IMG/VR virus record: IMGVR_UViG_3300034072_000615 | Coordinates: 1 to 36,158 of that record | From: a virus | Reading direction: 5' to 3' (one strand) | Length of the DNA: 36,158 nt | Part shown: in pieces, positions 14,180 to 20,461 of the stretch | Position numbering within the stretch: position 1 is the stretch's first letter | How the letters are laid out: the number at the start of each line of letters is the position of its first letter | Program-made: the position numbers and the translations under genes | The notes under the pieces: model-generated | Database searches by the model: none | Told to the model about the DNA's origin: nothing | Seen by the model: only the letters and a program-made list of their open reading frames with translations

Positions 14180-14193
14180 GTAGGAGGAATAAA

Positions 14194-14613
14194 ATGAGTG
14201 TAGACGCTAAACTGTTTGTATGTGCTGGTAAAGAGGTGGCTTTAGATTTGTTAAGTAATGTATTAACTGTCATTAAAAATGAATCTTTAGGATTTTACGG
14301 TGGTCGTAGTAATGAATATGAACCACATTTTATGGGTAGTATTGCTAGTTTTTACATTGGTTTTAAATACCGTCCCGTAGGTTTAGACACCAGCTTTCAG
14401 ACCCGTCAATTATCTATTCATTTCGGTTGTGACAGCGATTATTCAGACACATACGAAGGTGATAAAGTGATCCTCAGCTTAGGTTGTTGGGGTAGCAGTG
14501 ATGAAATTATGAAAACTTTAGCAAAAGAGCTTGCACAGTTTGGTGATGTGTATTATGATCACAACGATTGTGACGCAGAAGGTTTTGTTAAATTGTACAG
14601 CAAAGGAGAATAA
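14194..14613 (+). CDS. Hypothetical protein (139 aa)
   Basis: A strong TAGGAGG precedes the ATG. Composition is that of a globular alpha/beta protein (DAKLFVCAGKEVALDLLSNV, later LSIHFGCDSDYSD and VILSLGCWGSSDEIMKTLAK). It ends in an acidic, Asp-rich stretch. No family recognised. Paired with the 67-aa gene one base downstream, and the pair is bracketed by inverted repeats. Confidence 0.65.
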   Translation: MSVDAKLFVCAGKEVALDLLSNVLTVIKNESLGFYGGRSNEYEPHFMGSIASFYIGFKYRPVGLDTSFQTRQLSIHFGCDSDYSDTYEGDKVILSLGCWGSSDEIMKTLAKELAQFGDVYYDHNDCDAEGFVKLYSKGE

Positions 14614-14614
14614 A

Positions 14615-14818
14615 ATGAAGTTAACTAAAGAGCAAGGCATTATTTTGACAGGGTTCACAGGCTTGATGATGTGTAAGTTTTCGGATTTCCATAAAGATGT
14701 TGAGAAACGACTAGGTTATCCTGTATTCACACATCAGTTTGCAAGTGAAACATTCTCTGAAGAAATTAAAGAATTATATCGAGATGACTTTGTTGCAATG
14801 ATGTCATGTGAAGATTAA
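14615..14818 (+). CDS. Conserved small phage protein, DUF7736-like (67 aa)
   Basis: MKLTKEQGIILTGFTGLMMC, then KFSDFHKDVEKRLGYPVFTH, matches a widespread phage pattern 'LT..QA.ILTGFTG....FS.FH..VE..LG.PV.TH' that I associate with DUF7736 (from memory). Function unknown. An AAAGGAGAA site lies within the end of the previous gene. Confidence 0.65.
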   Translation: MKLTKEQGIILTGFTGLMMCKFSDFHKDVEKRLGYPVFTHQFASETFSEEIKELYRDDFVAMMSCED

Positions 14819-14845
14819 ACGCAATAGGAATCATTCTAAGCCACG

Positions 14846-14911
14846 ATAATTTATCCCAATACATTCGGATAGGATTAAGGAGAAAGTGGTTTATAATTGA
14901 TTGTAGAGCGT
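14846..14911 (-). repeat. Inverted repeat, right copy (partner 14094-14160)
   Basis: This is the reverse-orientation partner of the element at 14094-14160. The blocks AACGCTCTA and TTGGGATAA, with near-equal spacing, are both present on the minus strand. It lies between the 67-aa gene and the secreted-protein gene. Confidence 0.6.
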
Positions 14912-14942
14912 TATACACGATGTTTGAATGAGGAGAGGGATT

Positions 14943-15143
14943 GTGGTTAGATGTTTTCTAATACTGGTGGCTACATTATCATGTTTCACTGCAAACACAG
15001 CAACAACTAACTGGGAATACAGGAAGGTATTAGATCGTGAAATACGAATGTTATACTATAACCAATGTAGATTGGAAAAAGGTAAAAATTGTCACACAGT
15101 CTCGTTTAATAAAGCCGTTAAACTTGAAATTGTAAACAAATAG
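14943..15143 (+). CDS. Small secreted protein, GTG start (66 aa)
   Basis: AGGAG (14931-14935) is 7 nt before the GTG at 14943, the same geometry as the gene at 13213; an in-frame ATG at 14928 overlaps the site and is rejected. Residues 1-21 (VVRCFLILVATLSCFTANTA) are a signal peptide with likely cleavage after ANTA. The mature part is basic with two cysteines (NQCRLEKGKNC) that may form a disulfide in the periplasm. Role unknown; a superinfection or envelope function is possible. Confidence 0.6.
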   Translation: MVRCFLILVATLSCFTANTATTNWEYRKVLDREIRMLYYNQCRLEKGKNCHTVSFNKAVKLEIVNK

Positions 15144-15162
15144 CCCGCATTAGCGGGCTTTA
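15142..15162 (+). terminator. Weak terminator hairpin (rightward)
   Basis: AGCCCGC (15142-15148), loop ATTA, GCGGGCT (15153-15159), then TTAG. The stem is strong but the U-tract poor. It overlaps the stop codon of the secreted-protein gene. Confidence 0.55.
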
Positions 15163-15179
15163 GCTATTGAGGAAAATTA

Positions 15180-16178
15180 ATGAAATTAGAAATAGGTTTT
15201 ACGAATACTAATAAACAAGGAATTGAATACTCTGTTATTGGAATGTCCGGTAAAGGTAACTACACTGTCAAGTTTACAGACGGAACAATCAGGGAAGATA
15301 TTCCAAAACACAGAATTATCGAAGGAAACGTTAAACTGAAACAGTACAGGTCTTCAGAAGAAGTTTCTGTGAACATGGGAGATAGGTTTGGAAAACTGGT
15401 GGTTGTAGGGTTAGAAAATCCAGTAAGACCTACAATGATGTGCGACTGTGGCAATTTATTCAATCCAGACAGATCTCAACTTTCTCTTGGGATGAAAACA
15501 AGTTGTGGATGTGTACCATCAAGTAAATCATCGAATAAGTTCTGGAAACGATTTACTGATGTTATTCAAAATTGGAATGGTTCTACAGATAACCCTGAAG
15601 TGATGAAACTGCCTGTTATGGAATTCAGAAAAGGAAGCACAGAGATAATTGGAGTATGCGGAGAAACATTAGTTGACAAGGATTTCTATGAATACTGGAT
15701 AGACTACCCTTTTATTGTAGATGAAAACGACTACGTTTCTCTATGTGCAAACAAATATGTATATGCAAAAATTAAAGGGTCTACCCAGAGTCTCAATGAA
15801 AGACGGGGTTATCGTTTACATCATCTAGTATTTGGTTGTACTAATTTTTCAAATTATGTTATAGACCATATAGACGGAAACCCACTGAATAATGTAAGAT
15901 TTAACCTAAGACTGGCAACAACTTGGGAAAATAGTGTTAATTCTGCTAAAACAAAAACCCGTACAGTATCGAAGTACAAAGGAGTGATTTTTGATAAGAG
16001 TAGACCGAAACCAAAGAAAGCGTCATGGAAACCTTGGAAAGCTATAATCAGGGTAGGTAATAGATCATTTGTGAAGTTATGCGAAACAGAAAAAGAAGCT
16101 GCGTTAGCATATAATGAATTAGCACTGAAACATCATGGAGAATTTGCGAGGTTAAATATTGTTGATGGGGGTGAGTAA
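15180..16178 (+). CDS. HNH-AP2 homing endonuclease with N-terminal zinc motif (332 aa)
   Basis: Residues 15-50 resemble an SH3-like module (YSVIGMSGKGNYTVKFTDGT). C88/C90 and C109/C111 (CDC...CGC) form a likely zinc site. The HNH core is YRLHHLVFG (H214/H215), VIDHIDGNPLNNVRFNLRLA (D229, H230) and N251. An AP2 domain fills about 264-327 (SKYKGVIFDKS..WKAIIRVGN..EKEAALAYNELA). It is longer than usual for the family because of the N-terminal modules. It lies after a terminator with its own GAGGAAAA site, as expected for a mobile gene. No host gene is visibly split. Confidence 0.88.
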   Translation: MKLEIGFTNTNKQGIEYSVIGMSGKGNYTVKFTDGTIREDIPKHRIIEGNVKLKQYRSSEEVSVNMGDRFGKLVVVGLENPVRPTMMCDCGNLFNPDRSQLSLGMKTSCGCVPSSKSSNKFWKRFTDVIQNWNGSTDNPEVMKLPVMEFRKGSTEIIGVCGETLVDKDFYEYWIDYPFIVDENDYVSLCANKYVYAKIKGSTQSLNERRGYRLHHLVFGCTNFSNYVIDHIDGNPLNNVRFNLRLATTWENSVNSAKTKTRTVSKYKGVIFDKSRPKPKKASWKPWKAIIRVGNRSFVKLCETEKEAALAYNELALKHHGEFARLNIVDGGE

Positions 16179-16186
16179 TTTCACCC
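16169..16186 (+). terminator. Possible terminator at the end of the HNH-AP2 gene
   Basis: GGGTGA, loop of 6, TCACCC, then TTAAAATTT. The stem is short and overlaps the stop codon, so efficiency is probably modest. Confidence 0.4.
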
Positions 16187-16388
16187 TTAAAATTTAGAAA
16201 TTGAGACGGAATTTAGTGTAAAACTCGACCATTAACATATGCATCGAGAGCTTTTCCATTCCAAACTCGATACGAAAATGGTTGGAAAATCAACGAGTTG
16301 AGCAAAACCTCATTCAATATCTCACACGATCACTAACCCACTCAATTGATTCAGCCAGCACCACGACCAGAAAATACCAGCAAACGCA

Positions 16389-16407
16389 AATGAGAATAAT
16401 TCTCAAT
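16389..16407. promoter_or_regulatory. Fur-box-like palindrome 1
   Basis: AATGAGAATAATTCTCAAT contains a perfect 7-1-7 palindrome (TGAGAAT-A-ATTCTCA). It matches 15 of the 16 fixed positions of the gammaproteobacterial Fur box AATGANAATNATTNTCATT as I recall it. Confidence 0.5.
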
Positions 16408-16433
16408 AGCCCAGGAATGTGTCAATAAATTTT

Positions 16434-16484
16434 ACACACGTTGTAACGAAAGCTGACACACGATGTCGAAATAATTTACACGAT
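16434..16484 (+). repeat. Iteron-like ACACACG(A/T)TGT repeats
   Basis: ACACACGTTGT (16434-16444) and ACACACGATGT (16456-16466) are 22 bp apart, with a shorter ACACGAT at 16478-16484, 20 bp further. The period is about two helical turns, as for protein-bound iterons or operators. Confidence 0.45.
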
Positions 16485-16580
16485 AAATAAATACAGAAAA
16501 GCTATTGACAGAGCTTATCAGCTTGTGCTATTCGCGCATAATGCTATATAAGGGAAAACAGCCTAGAAAATAATTTAAAA

Positions 16581-16614
16581 TAAAGCTTGCTTTCTGTTTT
16601 GGCTGTGATAGATT
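16581..16614 (+). promoter_or_regulatory. Promoter/leader element, copy 1 (AAATAAAGCTTGCTTTCT)
   Basis: TTGCTT (16587-16592) with TAGATT (16609-16614) forms a weak promoter-like pair. The same AAATAAAGCTTG(C/T)TT leader recurs at 18057. CTTGCTT can pair with AAGCAAG just before the first gene of this block. Confidence 0.35.
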
Positions 16615-16653
16615 TATCCCTATCGAAGCGACGGCAAGCAAGGTATAAATAAA

Positions 16654-16842
16654 ATGCAAATACTTAAAAATGAAGTTAACCAGTATCAGTTGTTAATGTA
16701 TGTATCTAATAATTATTTATATAAACCGGTTTACGTGGTTTGCTATGGTTTGCAAGTAAAACAATTTGACTGTAAAGTATTAGCTCAGGTAGAATACCGG
16801 CATTGTAAGAAACATGCTATTGAATGTAATAAGGTAATTTAA
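16654..16842 (+). CDS. Hypothetical small protein (62 aa)
   Basis: First gene of the tiny-gene block. Tyr/Val-rich with three cysteines (YRHCKKHAIECNKVI at the end). AGCAAGGTATAAATAAA precedes the ATG; the leaders of this block share the form (A)AGG..ATAAA-ATG. No family recognised. Confidence 0.5.
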   Translation: MQILKNEVNQYQLLMYVSNNYLYKPVYVVCYGLQVKQFDCKVLAQVEYRHCKKHAIECNKVI

Positions 16843-16843
16843 T

Positions 16844-17056
16844 ATGAAGCCATCAAAAGAAACACGCGATCAACTGCATCCGGTGATCCGGCAATTATTC
16901 CCAGTGTTTTCAGAATTGGCTATCGATGATCAATTCATGGTAAACGGTAACACTTACAAAAAGATCAGTAGTCGGACCGCTAGAATTGTTGCACCGGTGG
17001 AATACTCAAATCGCTGGTTTTACTTCGGACAAAACGACAAGGTACTGAAAGTATGA
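16844..17056 (+). CDS. Hypothetical small protein (70 aa)
   Basis: MKPSKETRDQLHPVIRQLFP is helical and MVNGNTYKKISSRTARIVAP is beta-rich and basic. AAGGTAATTTAAT precedes the ATG and lies in the end of the previous gene. No family recognised. Confidence 0.55.
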   Translation: MKPSKETRDQLHPVIRQLFPVFSELAIDDQFMVNGNTYKKISSRTARIVAPVEYSNRWFYFGQNDKVLKV

Positions 17057-17151
17057 AATTATCAAAACAAGCTATTGACAACCTGATTTACCTTGCTGTA
17101 AGCTTTACGTGTAGTTTAATTGGTGGCTATATGGCCTTGGCTGGATTCTGA
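17053..17151 (+). CDS. Membrane micropeptide (32 aa)
   Basis: MKLSKQAIDNLIYLAVSFTC, then SLIGGYMALAGF: a basic start and one transmembrane helix. The ATG overlaps the previous TGA (ATGA), which is the main support. Function unknown. Confidence 0.45.
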   Translation: MKLSKQAIDNLIYLAVSFTCSLIGGYMALAGF

Positions 17152-17164
17152 GAAGGGAAATAAA

Positions 17165-17431
17165 ATGACATTATACGGTTTTTACTTTGATCTGTATTCT
17201 AAAAGTGGTAAATTATTGCGCGCCGGTACGGTTTACGCTAATACTTTATCTCAAATGAAAATCAATAGTCAGTCAGTATTTTGGGTTATAACTGGTAATA
17301 GTGGCGAACTTGTGAGAATAACAGACGCCGTTTTTCACCAGTCCGAAAAAGGTCGAAAAGATTCGGAAAAATATACTAGTGAATTCGGTGATTTTGTTTT
17401 AAAATACAGATATGTCAAAACAAGGGATTAA
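17165..17431 (+). CDS. Hypothetical protein (88 aa)
   Basis: The start at 17165 follows GAAGGGAAATAAA. The opening MTLYGFYFDLYSKSGKLLRA GTVYANT pattern and alternating strands suggest a small beta protein; the end is charged (DSEKYTSEFGDFVLKYRYVK). An upstream in-frame reading runs through the micropeptide gene and is rejected. No family recognised. Confidence 0.55.
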   Translation: MTLYGFYFDLYSKSGKLLRAGTVYANTLSQMKINSQSVFWVITGNSGELVRITDAVFHQSEKGRKDSEKYTSEFGDFVLKYRYVKTRD

Positions 17432-17432
17432 A

Positions 17433-17597
17433 ATGAGCTTAGATAAATTTGTCACAATGTATCTTGATTGGGTAAATAATTTTCTGACAGTTGAATGTTT
17501 TGCAGAATATTATCAAATTAGTGTTGCCGATGCTCAAAAGATTATTGACATTGGGCGAAGTATTGATAAACTTAAACCTGAATTTGTTTTGTATTAA
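17433..17597 (+). CDS. Small HTH-like protein (54 aa)
   Basis: The start at 17433 follows AAGGGATTAAA, one base after the previous stop. FLTVECFAEYYQISVADAQK then IIDIGRSID has the length and pattern of a helix-turn-helix pair (A..Y.IS...A..II..GR). DNA binding is inferred, not certain. Confidence 0.5.
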   Translation: MSLDKFVTMYLDWVNNFLTVECFAEYYQISVADAQKIIDIGRSIDKLKPEFVLY

Positions 17598-17606
17598 GGA
17601 AATAAA

Positions 17607-17771
17607 ATGAATCGTTTGCAATTAATCGCACAAGCTGTTAAGGTAGTGCAATCTGAAAGCAAAAACAAGTTCAAAGGAATTGAAAGGCAAGTACTATCAA
17701 TCGTTGATAAAGAGTACGTTAATAAACAAAAAGACGTTGACACAATACAAGATTTAGATTTTAATAGCTGA
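17607..17771 (+). CDS. Hypothetical basic helical protein (54 aa)
   Basis: MNRLQLIAQAVKVVQSESKN, then KFKGIERQVLSIVDKEYVNK. TAAGGAAATAAA precedes the ATG, the same leader form as the neighbours. Lys/Gln-rich, no membrane segment. Function unknown. Confidence 0.5.
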   Translation: MNRLQLIAQAVKVVQSESKNKFKGIERQVLSIVDKEYVNKQKDVDTIQDLDFNS

Positions 17772-17798
17772 ATAGTAAACAATAAAGGATGACGCAAT

Positions 17799-18059
17799 AT
17801 GAATACTTTTTACTTTGAAATGACAGATACTTTCGGCGGTGAATTGAATTATTGCTGGCTGAAACGGTTTAAAATTAATGCTAAAAATCTGAAAGGCGCG
17901 TTAATTAAATTGAGCCGTGAAACTGGTTTTAATTTTCGCAACACTGGTTTACACTATAAAGCGAAAGGTGCTTGTATTGCTGCGTATGAGCTTGATTATG
18001 ATCATGCTGAATACGTCACAGAAAATACAGATTGGCTCGAAAAAGCGATTGAATTATAA
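17799..18059 (+). CDS. Conserved phage protein of unknown function (86 aa)
   Basis: YFEMTDTFGGELNYCWLKRF, then KINAKNLKGALIKLSRETGF and a C-terminal acidic part. I recall similar 'F.MTDT.GGE.NY.W..R......T..GA..KL.RE.G' proteins in several phage and plasmid accessory regions, without a role. AAAGGATG precedes the ATG. Confidence 0.65.
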   Translation: MNTFYFEMTDTFGGELNYCWLKRFKINAKNLKGALIKLSRETGFNFRNTGLHYKAKGACIAAYELDYDHAEYVTENTDWLEKAIEL

Positions 18060-18097
18060 AATAAAGCTTGTTTCTTTATATACTACTGGCTTATAAT
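18057..18097 (+). promoter_or_regulatory. Sigma70 promoter and leader element, copy 2
   Basis: TTGTTT (18068-18073), 18 bp, TATAAT (18092-18097). The -35 lies in AAATAAAGCTTGTTTCT, a near copy of the element at 16578. TTGTTT can pair with AAACAA downstream. Confidence 0.6.
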
Positions 18098-18158
18098 TTG
18101 AGTCAGTAGCAATAAGCAAACAACGGCAATTTTGCCAACAACAAAAGAGAATGTGATT

Positions 18159-18542
18159 ATGCAATTATCAGGCGTAGAATATTGGAAAGAAGTTTCAGCA
18201 CTGGCAGAAATGATTGTCAGCGAAGCCGCAGACACTTTTGATCGGGATACTGTTTTAGAAAAAATACGAGATGTTTTATTGCATGAAACAATTGATGGTC
18301 ACCAATGGATTATTTATTACGCCTATAATCTTTCAGTGTTGGAACATTCCGATAACTCAGATTACATGGTCGATAACTTAGGCGCTGAAAGTGCTGGTGA
18401 AGTGCTGAAAGATTCAGGCTTATCTGGTTTGCATTCTGCCTTAGCTTTTTGGGCTTTGTATGCTGACGTTCAGGATCATATTGATTCTGCTTTAGATGAA
18501 TACGAAAGTAATTTAGAATCAGAAGAAGGGGGTCAGGAATGA
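18159..18542 (+). CDS. Conserved acidic phage protein (127 aa)
   Basis: The ATG at 18159 is preferred over an in-frame TTG 27 bp upstream. The protein is acidic and helical (YWKEVSALAEMIVSEAADTF), with DVLLHETIDGHQWIIYYAYN and VLEHSDNSDYM, a pattern I recall in other phages and integrative elements ('ETIDGH.W.IY....VL..S.N'). The C-terminus is strongly acidic. Possibly a DNA mimic; this is a guess from charge. Confidence 0.6.
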   Translation: MQLSGVEYWKEVSALAEMIVSEAADTFDRDTVLEKIRDVLLHETIDGHQWIIYYAYNLSVLEHSDNSDYMVDNLGAESAGEVLKDSGLSGLHSALAFWALYADVQDHIDSALDEYESNLESEEGGQE

Positions 18543-18790
18543 TCCCAGTAATCCAATCAATTGAAGCAACGGCACAATCGGATTTAGACTTAATTCTGGC
18601 TATCAAGGCACTAAGCTTTGAAGAAATTGACCAGATAAAAGATCACTTGATCATCTGTCATAAGACAGGCAATCAATTTGTGGTGAAAGCAACACGGAAA
18701 AGCTTTATAAATATCTTGTCTGAGTTTTTGACAGGTAAATTAAAAAGTTGTTACTCTTTACGGGTAGAACGTTTTCAGTATAAATTCTAA
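18539..18790 (+). CDS. Hypothetical protein (83 aa)
   Basis: The ATG overlaps the previous TGA (ATGA) with AGGGGGTCAGGA just upstream. N-terminal helices (DLDLILAIKALSFEEIDQIK) and a basic C-terminus (KLKSCYSLRVERFQYKF). No family recognised. Confidence 0.55.
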   Translation: MIPVIQSIEATAQSDLDLILAIKALSFEEIDQIKDHLIICHKTGNQFVVKATRKSFINILSEFLTGKLKSCYSLRVERFQYKF

Positions 18791-18804
18791 TAAATAGGTG
18801 AAAT

Positions 18805-19164
18805 ATGAACAAGCAAGCAATCAAAACAGCATTACAAGAACAAGTGGACAGCCTGATCAATTCTGGCAGAATTCCTTGTTTTGAATTTGAACGCATGATC
18901 GACAACGAAAAAGAATGGTTTATTGTTGACTTTGAAGTAACAGATCGGGGCGTTGTGTTCAGCTTCGACCAAGCAAACCTTGCTGTTTCTTTTGATGGCA
19001 ACATCGAACAATTATCGGAAAATTATTTTCTTATTCCGTTTGACAATGCGGAATATCTGGTAAATAATGTTGAAAGTTTAGATGAATACCTGTATGTTAT
19101 TTCAGATAATATCTGTGACGGGTACTTGTATTCGAACGGTATTGCTACAGATGGCGAGGAATAA
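18805..19164 (+). CDS. Acidic hypothetical protein (119 aa)
   Basis: N-terminal helix (KQAIKTALQEQVDSLINSGR), then strands and a strongly acidic second half (NAEYLVNNVESLDEYLYVIS). TAGGTGAAAT precedes the ATG. No family recognised. The high D/E content is shared with the 127-aa protein upstream. Confidence 0.55.
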   Translation: MNKQAIKTALQEQVDSLINSGRIPCFEFERMIDNEKEWFIVDFEVTDRGVVFSFDQANLAVSFDGNIEQLSENYFLIPFDNAEYLVNNVESLDEYLYVISDNICDGYLYSNGIATDGEE

Positions 19165-19170
19165 AACAAG

Positions 19171-19308
19171 ATGTCAAAAAGCTTTAAATTTAACCCAGAC
19201 AACACAAAACAAGATAACAAGCAAACCAAGCTCAAAGCAAAACAGCAAGGCAAAGCAGTAAAACAATTTTGGCGCAATGTAGCAAGCCAACAACACAAGG
19301 AAATTTAA
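19171..19308 (+). CDS. Very basic short protein (45 aa)
   Basis: MSKSFKFNPDNTKQDNKQTK, then LKAKQQGKAVKQFWRNVASQ. Lys/Gln-rich and probably disordered with one helix. It lies 6 bp after the acidic 119-aa gene, with GAGGAATAAAACAAG as leader. Could bind nucleic acid or the acidic neighbours; this is inferred from charge only. Confidence 0.45.
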   Translation: MSKSFKFNPDNTKQDNKQTKLKAKQQGKAVKQFWRNVASQQHKEI

Positions 19309-19311
19309 ATT

Positions 19312-19406
19312 ATGCGTAGAATCACAAAGGCACAATACACTTATTTTTCTACAATCCTGAGACTGTGAAAGACCTGATACAATTAGGTATTAAACAAGTA
19401 TACTAG
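19312..19406 (+). pseudogene. Possible frameshifted small gene
   Basis: The ATG at 19312 after AAGGAAATTTAAATT opens MRRITKAQYTYF and then meets TGA at 19366. Shifting by one base at the TTTTT run gives FYNPETVKDLIQLGIKQVY to TAG at 19404, which reads as a natural continuation. The 0-frame end (STILRL) does not. It is a broken gene, a sequence error, or chance. Confidence 0.35.
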
Positions 19407-19426
19407 ATCCAATATAACACACTCAG

Positions 19427-19455
19427 AAGCCCCTCATAGGGGCTTTGTTATTTGT
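19427..19455 (+). terminator. Rho-independent terminator (rightward)
   Basis: AAGCCCC (19427-19433), loop TCATA, GGGGCTT (19439-19445), then TTGTTATTT. It closes the tiny-gene block. Confidence 0.8.
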
Positions 19456-19713
19456 GTAGGGCTATTCTACAGTATGCACACTAAAAGCGAATAAGCTATA
19501 CTTGTGAGCGTTATTTACTACTAATTACACTCCAATAATATCCCTTAAGTTATCCTCAGGCGAAGGGTGAGCAATCGAAAGATTGTCTAACACGAAGCAT
19601 AGCTTGTTTCTAATCAATAAAATCAATTAGTGGTATGCCTTACCATACTTAGTCAAATACACTAACTATTAGTCTATCTCACCACTGCAATTATACCTGT
19701 CAATATAAACATA

Positions 19714-19732
19714 AATGATAACTATTATCATT
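19714..19732. promoter_or_regulatory. Fur-box-like palindrome 2
   Basis: AATGATAACTATTATCATT: 8-bp perfect arms around CTA. It fits 15 of 16 fixed positions of AATGANAATNATTNTCATT. A weaker relative (AATAATAACTATTCCTATT) is at 19781-19799. Confidence 0.5.
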
Positions 19733-19738
19733 ACTCTC

Positions 19739-19771
19739 CTACTAATTAATTAGTAGATTACAAGTGTAATC
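19739..19771. repeat. Two abutting palindromes
   Basis: CTACTAATTAATTAGTAG (19739-19756) is a perfect 18-bp palindrome. It shares its last G with GATTACA-AG-TGTAATC (19756-19771), a 7-bp-arm inverted repeat. Confidence 0.65.
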
Positions 19772-19842
19772 AATAATCTAAATAATAACTATTCCTATTC
19801 ATTCTGAAATTTTCCTACAATGCAATTGATAATAGAAATACA

Positions 19843-19861
19843 AATGATAATGATTATCAAT
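19843..19861. promoter_or_regulatory. Fur-box-like palindrome 3
   Basis: AATGATAATGATTATCAAT contains TGATAAT-G-ATTATCA, an exact match to the 7-1-7 Fur consensus TGATAATNATTATCA, and 15 of 16 fixed positions of the longer form. Confidence 0.55.
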
Positions 19862-19871
19862 GATATTTGAT

Positions 19872-19885
19872 ATCTTCCGGAAGAT
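19872..19885. repeat. 14-bp perfect palindrome ATCTTCCGGAAGAT
   Basis: It lies 10 bp after Fur-like palindrome 3 and is the only GC-centred palindrome of this region. Confidence 0.6.
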
Positions 19886-19952
19886 TGGTTTGAGGGGTTG
19901 GTTGGGGTGTTAAACAGCTCTACACGATTTTATCAATTCTAAAATACCTTAT

Positions 19953-20156
19953 AGGGTGTATATTTTAGGTATGATATTTTTGTTGTTAAAATTAACAGGA
20001 AGGGACACTGATATTTGCACTAAGATTTTTACAAATAAAGTGTAATTAAATGAAGTATTTATAGTATTTTTACACAGATGTTTCATGTATAGAGTGGAAA
20101 CAGGAAGGATACAGGAAGATGTTACACTAAGAGTGGATATTTTGGTTATGATATTT
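19953..20156 (+). repeat. Direct repeat, 27 bp, two copies (19953-19979; 20130-20156)
   Basis: AGGGTGTATATTTTAGGTAT.. and AGAGTGGATATTTTGGTTAT.., both ending GATATTT, agree at 23 of 27 positions. Between them ACAGGAAGG and ACACTAAGA/GCACTAAGA also recur, suggesting a diverged tandem duplication. Confidence 0.5.
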
Positions 20157-20426
20157 GATTTGGTACTAGGTTAAATAGATGATATTTCATTGCAAATAAA
20201 ACTTGCAATATACTTAAAGTATGGTACACTATAAGGGTAGGAGATGTTCGTATATTGATTTTCTAAGTATAGAGACTCTTACTAAAGACCTTAATTTTTT
20301 TAGTTAGACAAATCATACACTTACAAGCAAAAAATCGTCCATTTTCTAAGTAGATTTAAGTTCCCTTAGAAACCCTCTATTTTGTTCTGATTTTTAGTCT
20401 AATAATAACCCAGAGAAACCTCCATG

Positions 20427-20461
20427 CTCACAACCCTCTGTCGAGGATTGCAGCCTGTGAG
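20427..20461 (+). promoter_or_regulatory. Structured leader of the ATPase gene
   Basis: CTCACA (20427-20432) pairs with TGTGAG (20456-20461). Inside, CCTC-TGTC-GAGG (20435-20446) forms a second hairpin. It is the most GC-rich part of the region and lies about 40 nt before the ribosome site. Confidence 0.4.

Larger units (their letters stand above)
16187..16653. other. Non-coding control region with Fur-like palindrome and iteron-like repeats
   Basis: No gene is visible. Contents: TTTTCCA/TGGAAAA arms near 16253-16290, a Fur-type palindrome (16389-16407), three ACACG repeats 20-22 bp apart (16434-16484) with a fourth at 16324, and possible promoter elements (TTGACA 16505-16510; TTGTGC 16523 with TATATA 16545-16550). 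Confidence 0.6.

Noticed and set aside
13702-16178. Group I intron around the HNH genes
   Set aside because: Neighbouring genes are intact and no intron core or split host exon is visible; the endonucleases look free-standing.
16187-16653. CRISPR-like array from the ACACG repeats
   Set aside because: Repeats are about 11 bp, imperfect and only 20-22 bp apart; no repeat-spacer structure.
19312-19368. Programmed -1 frameshift at TTATTTTTC
   Set aside because: The A-site codon TCT would have to re-pair on TTC, which is poor for standard slippage, and no downstream pseudoknot is evident. Listed as a possible broken gene instead.
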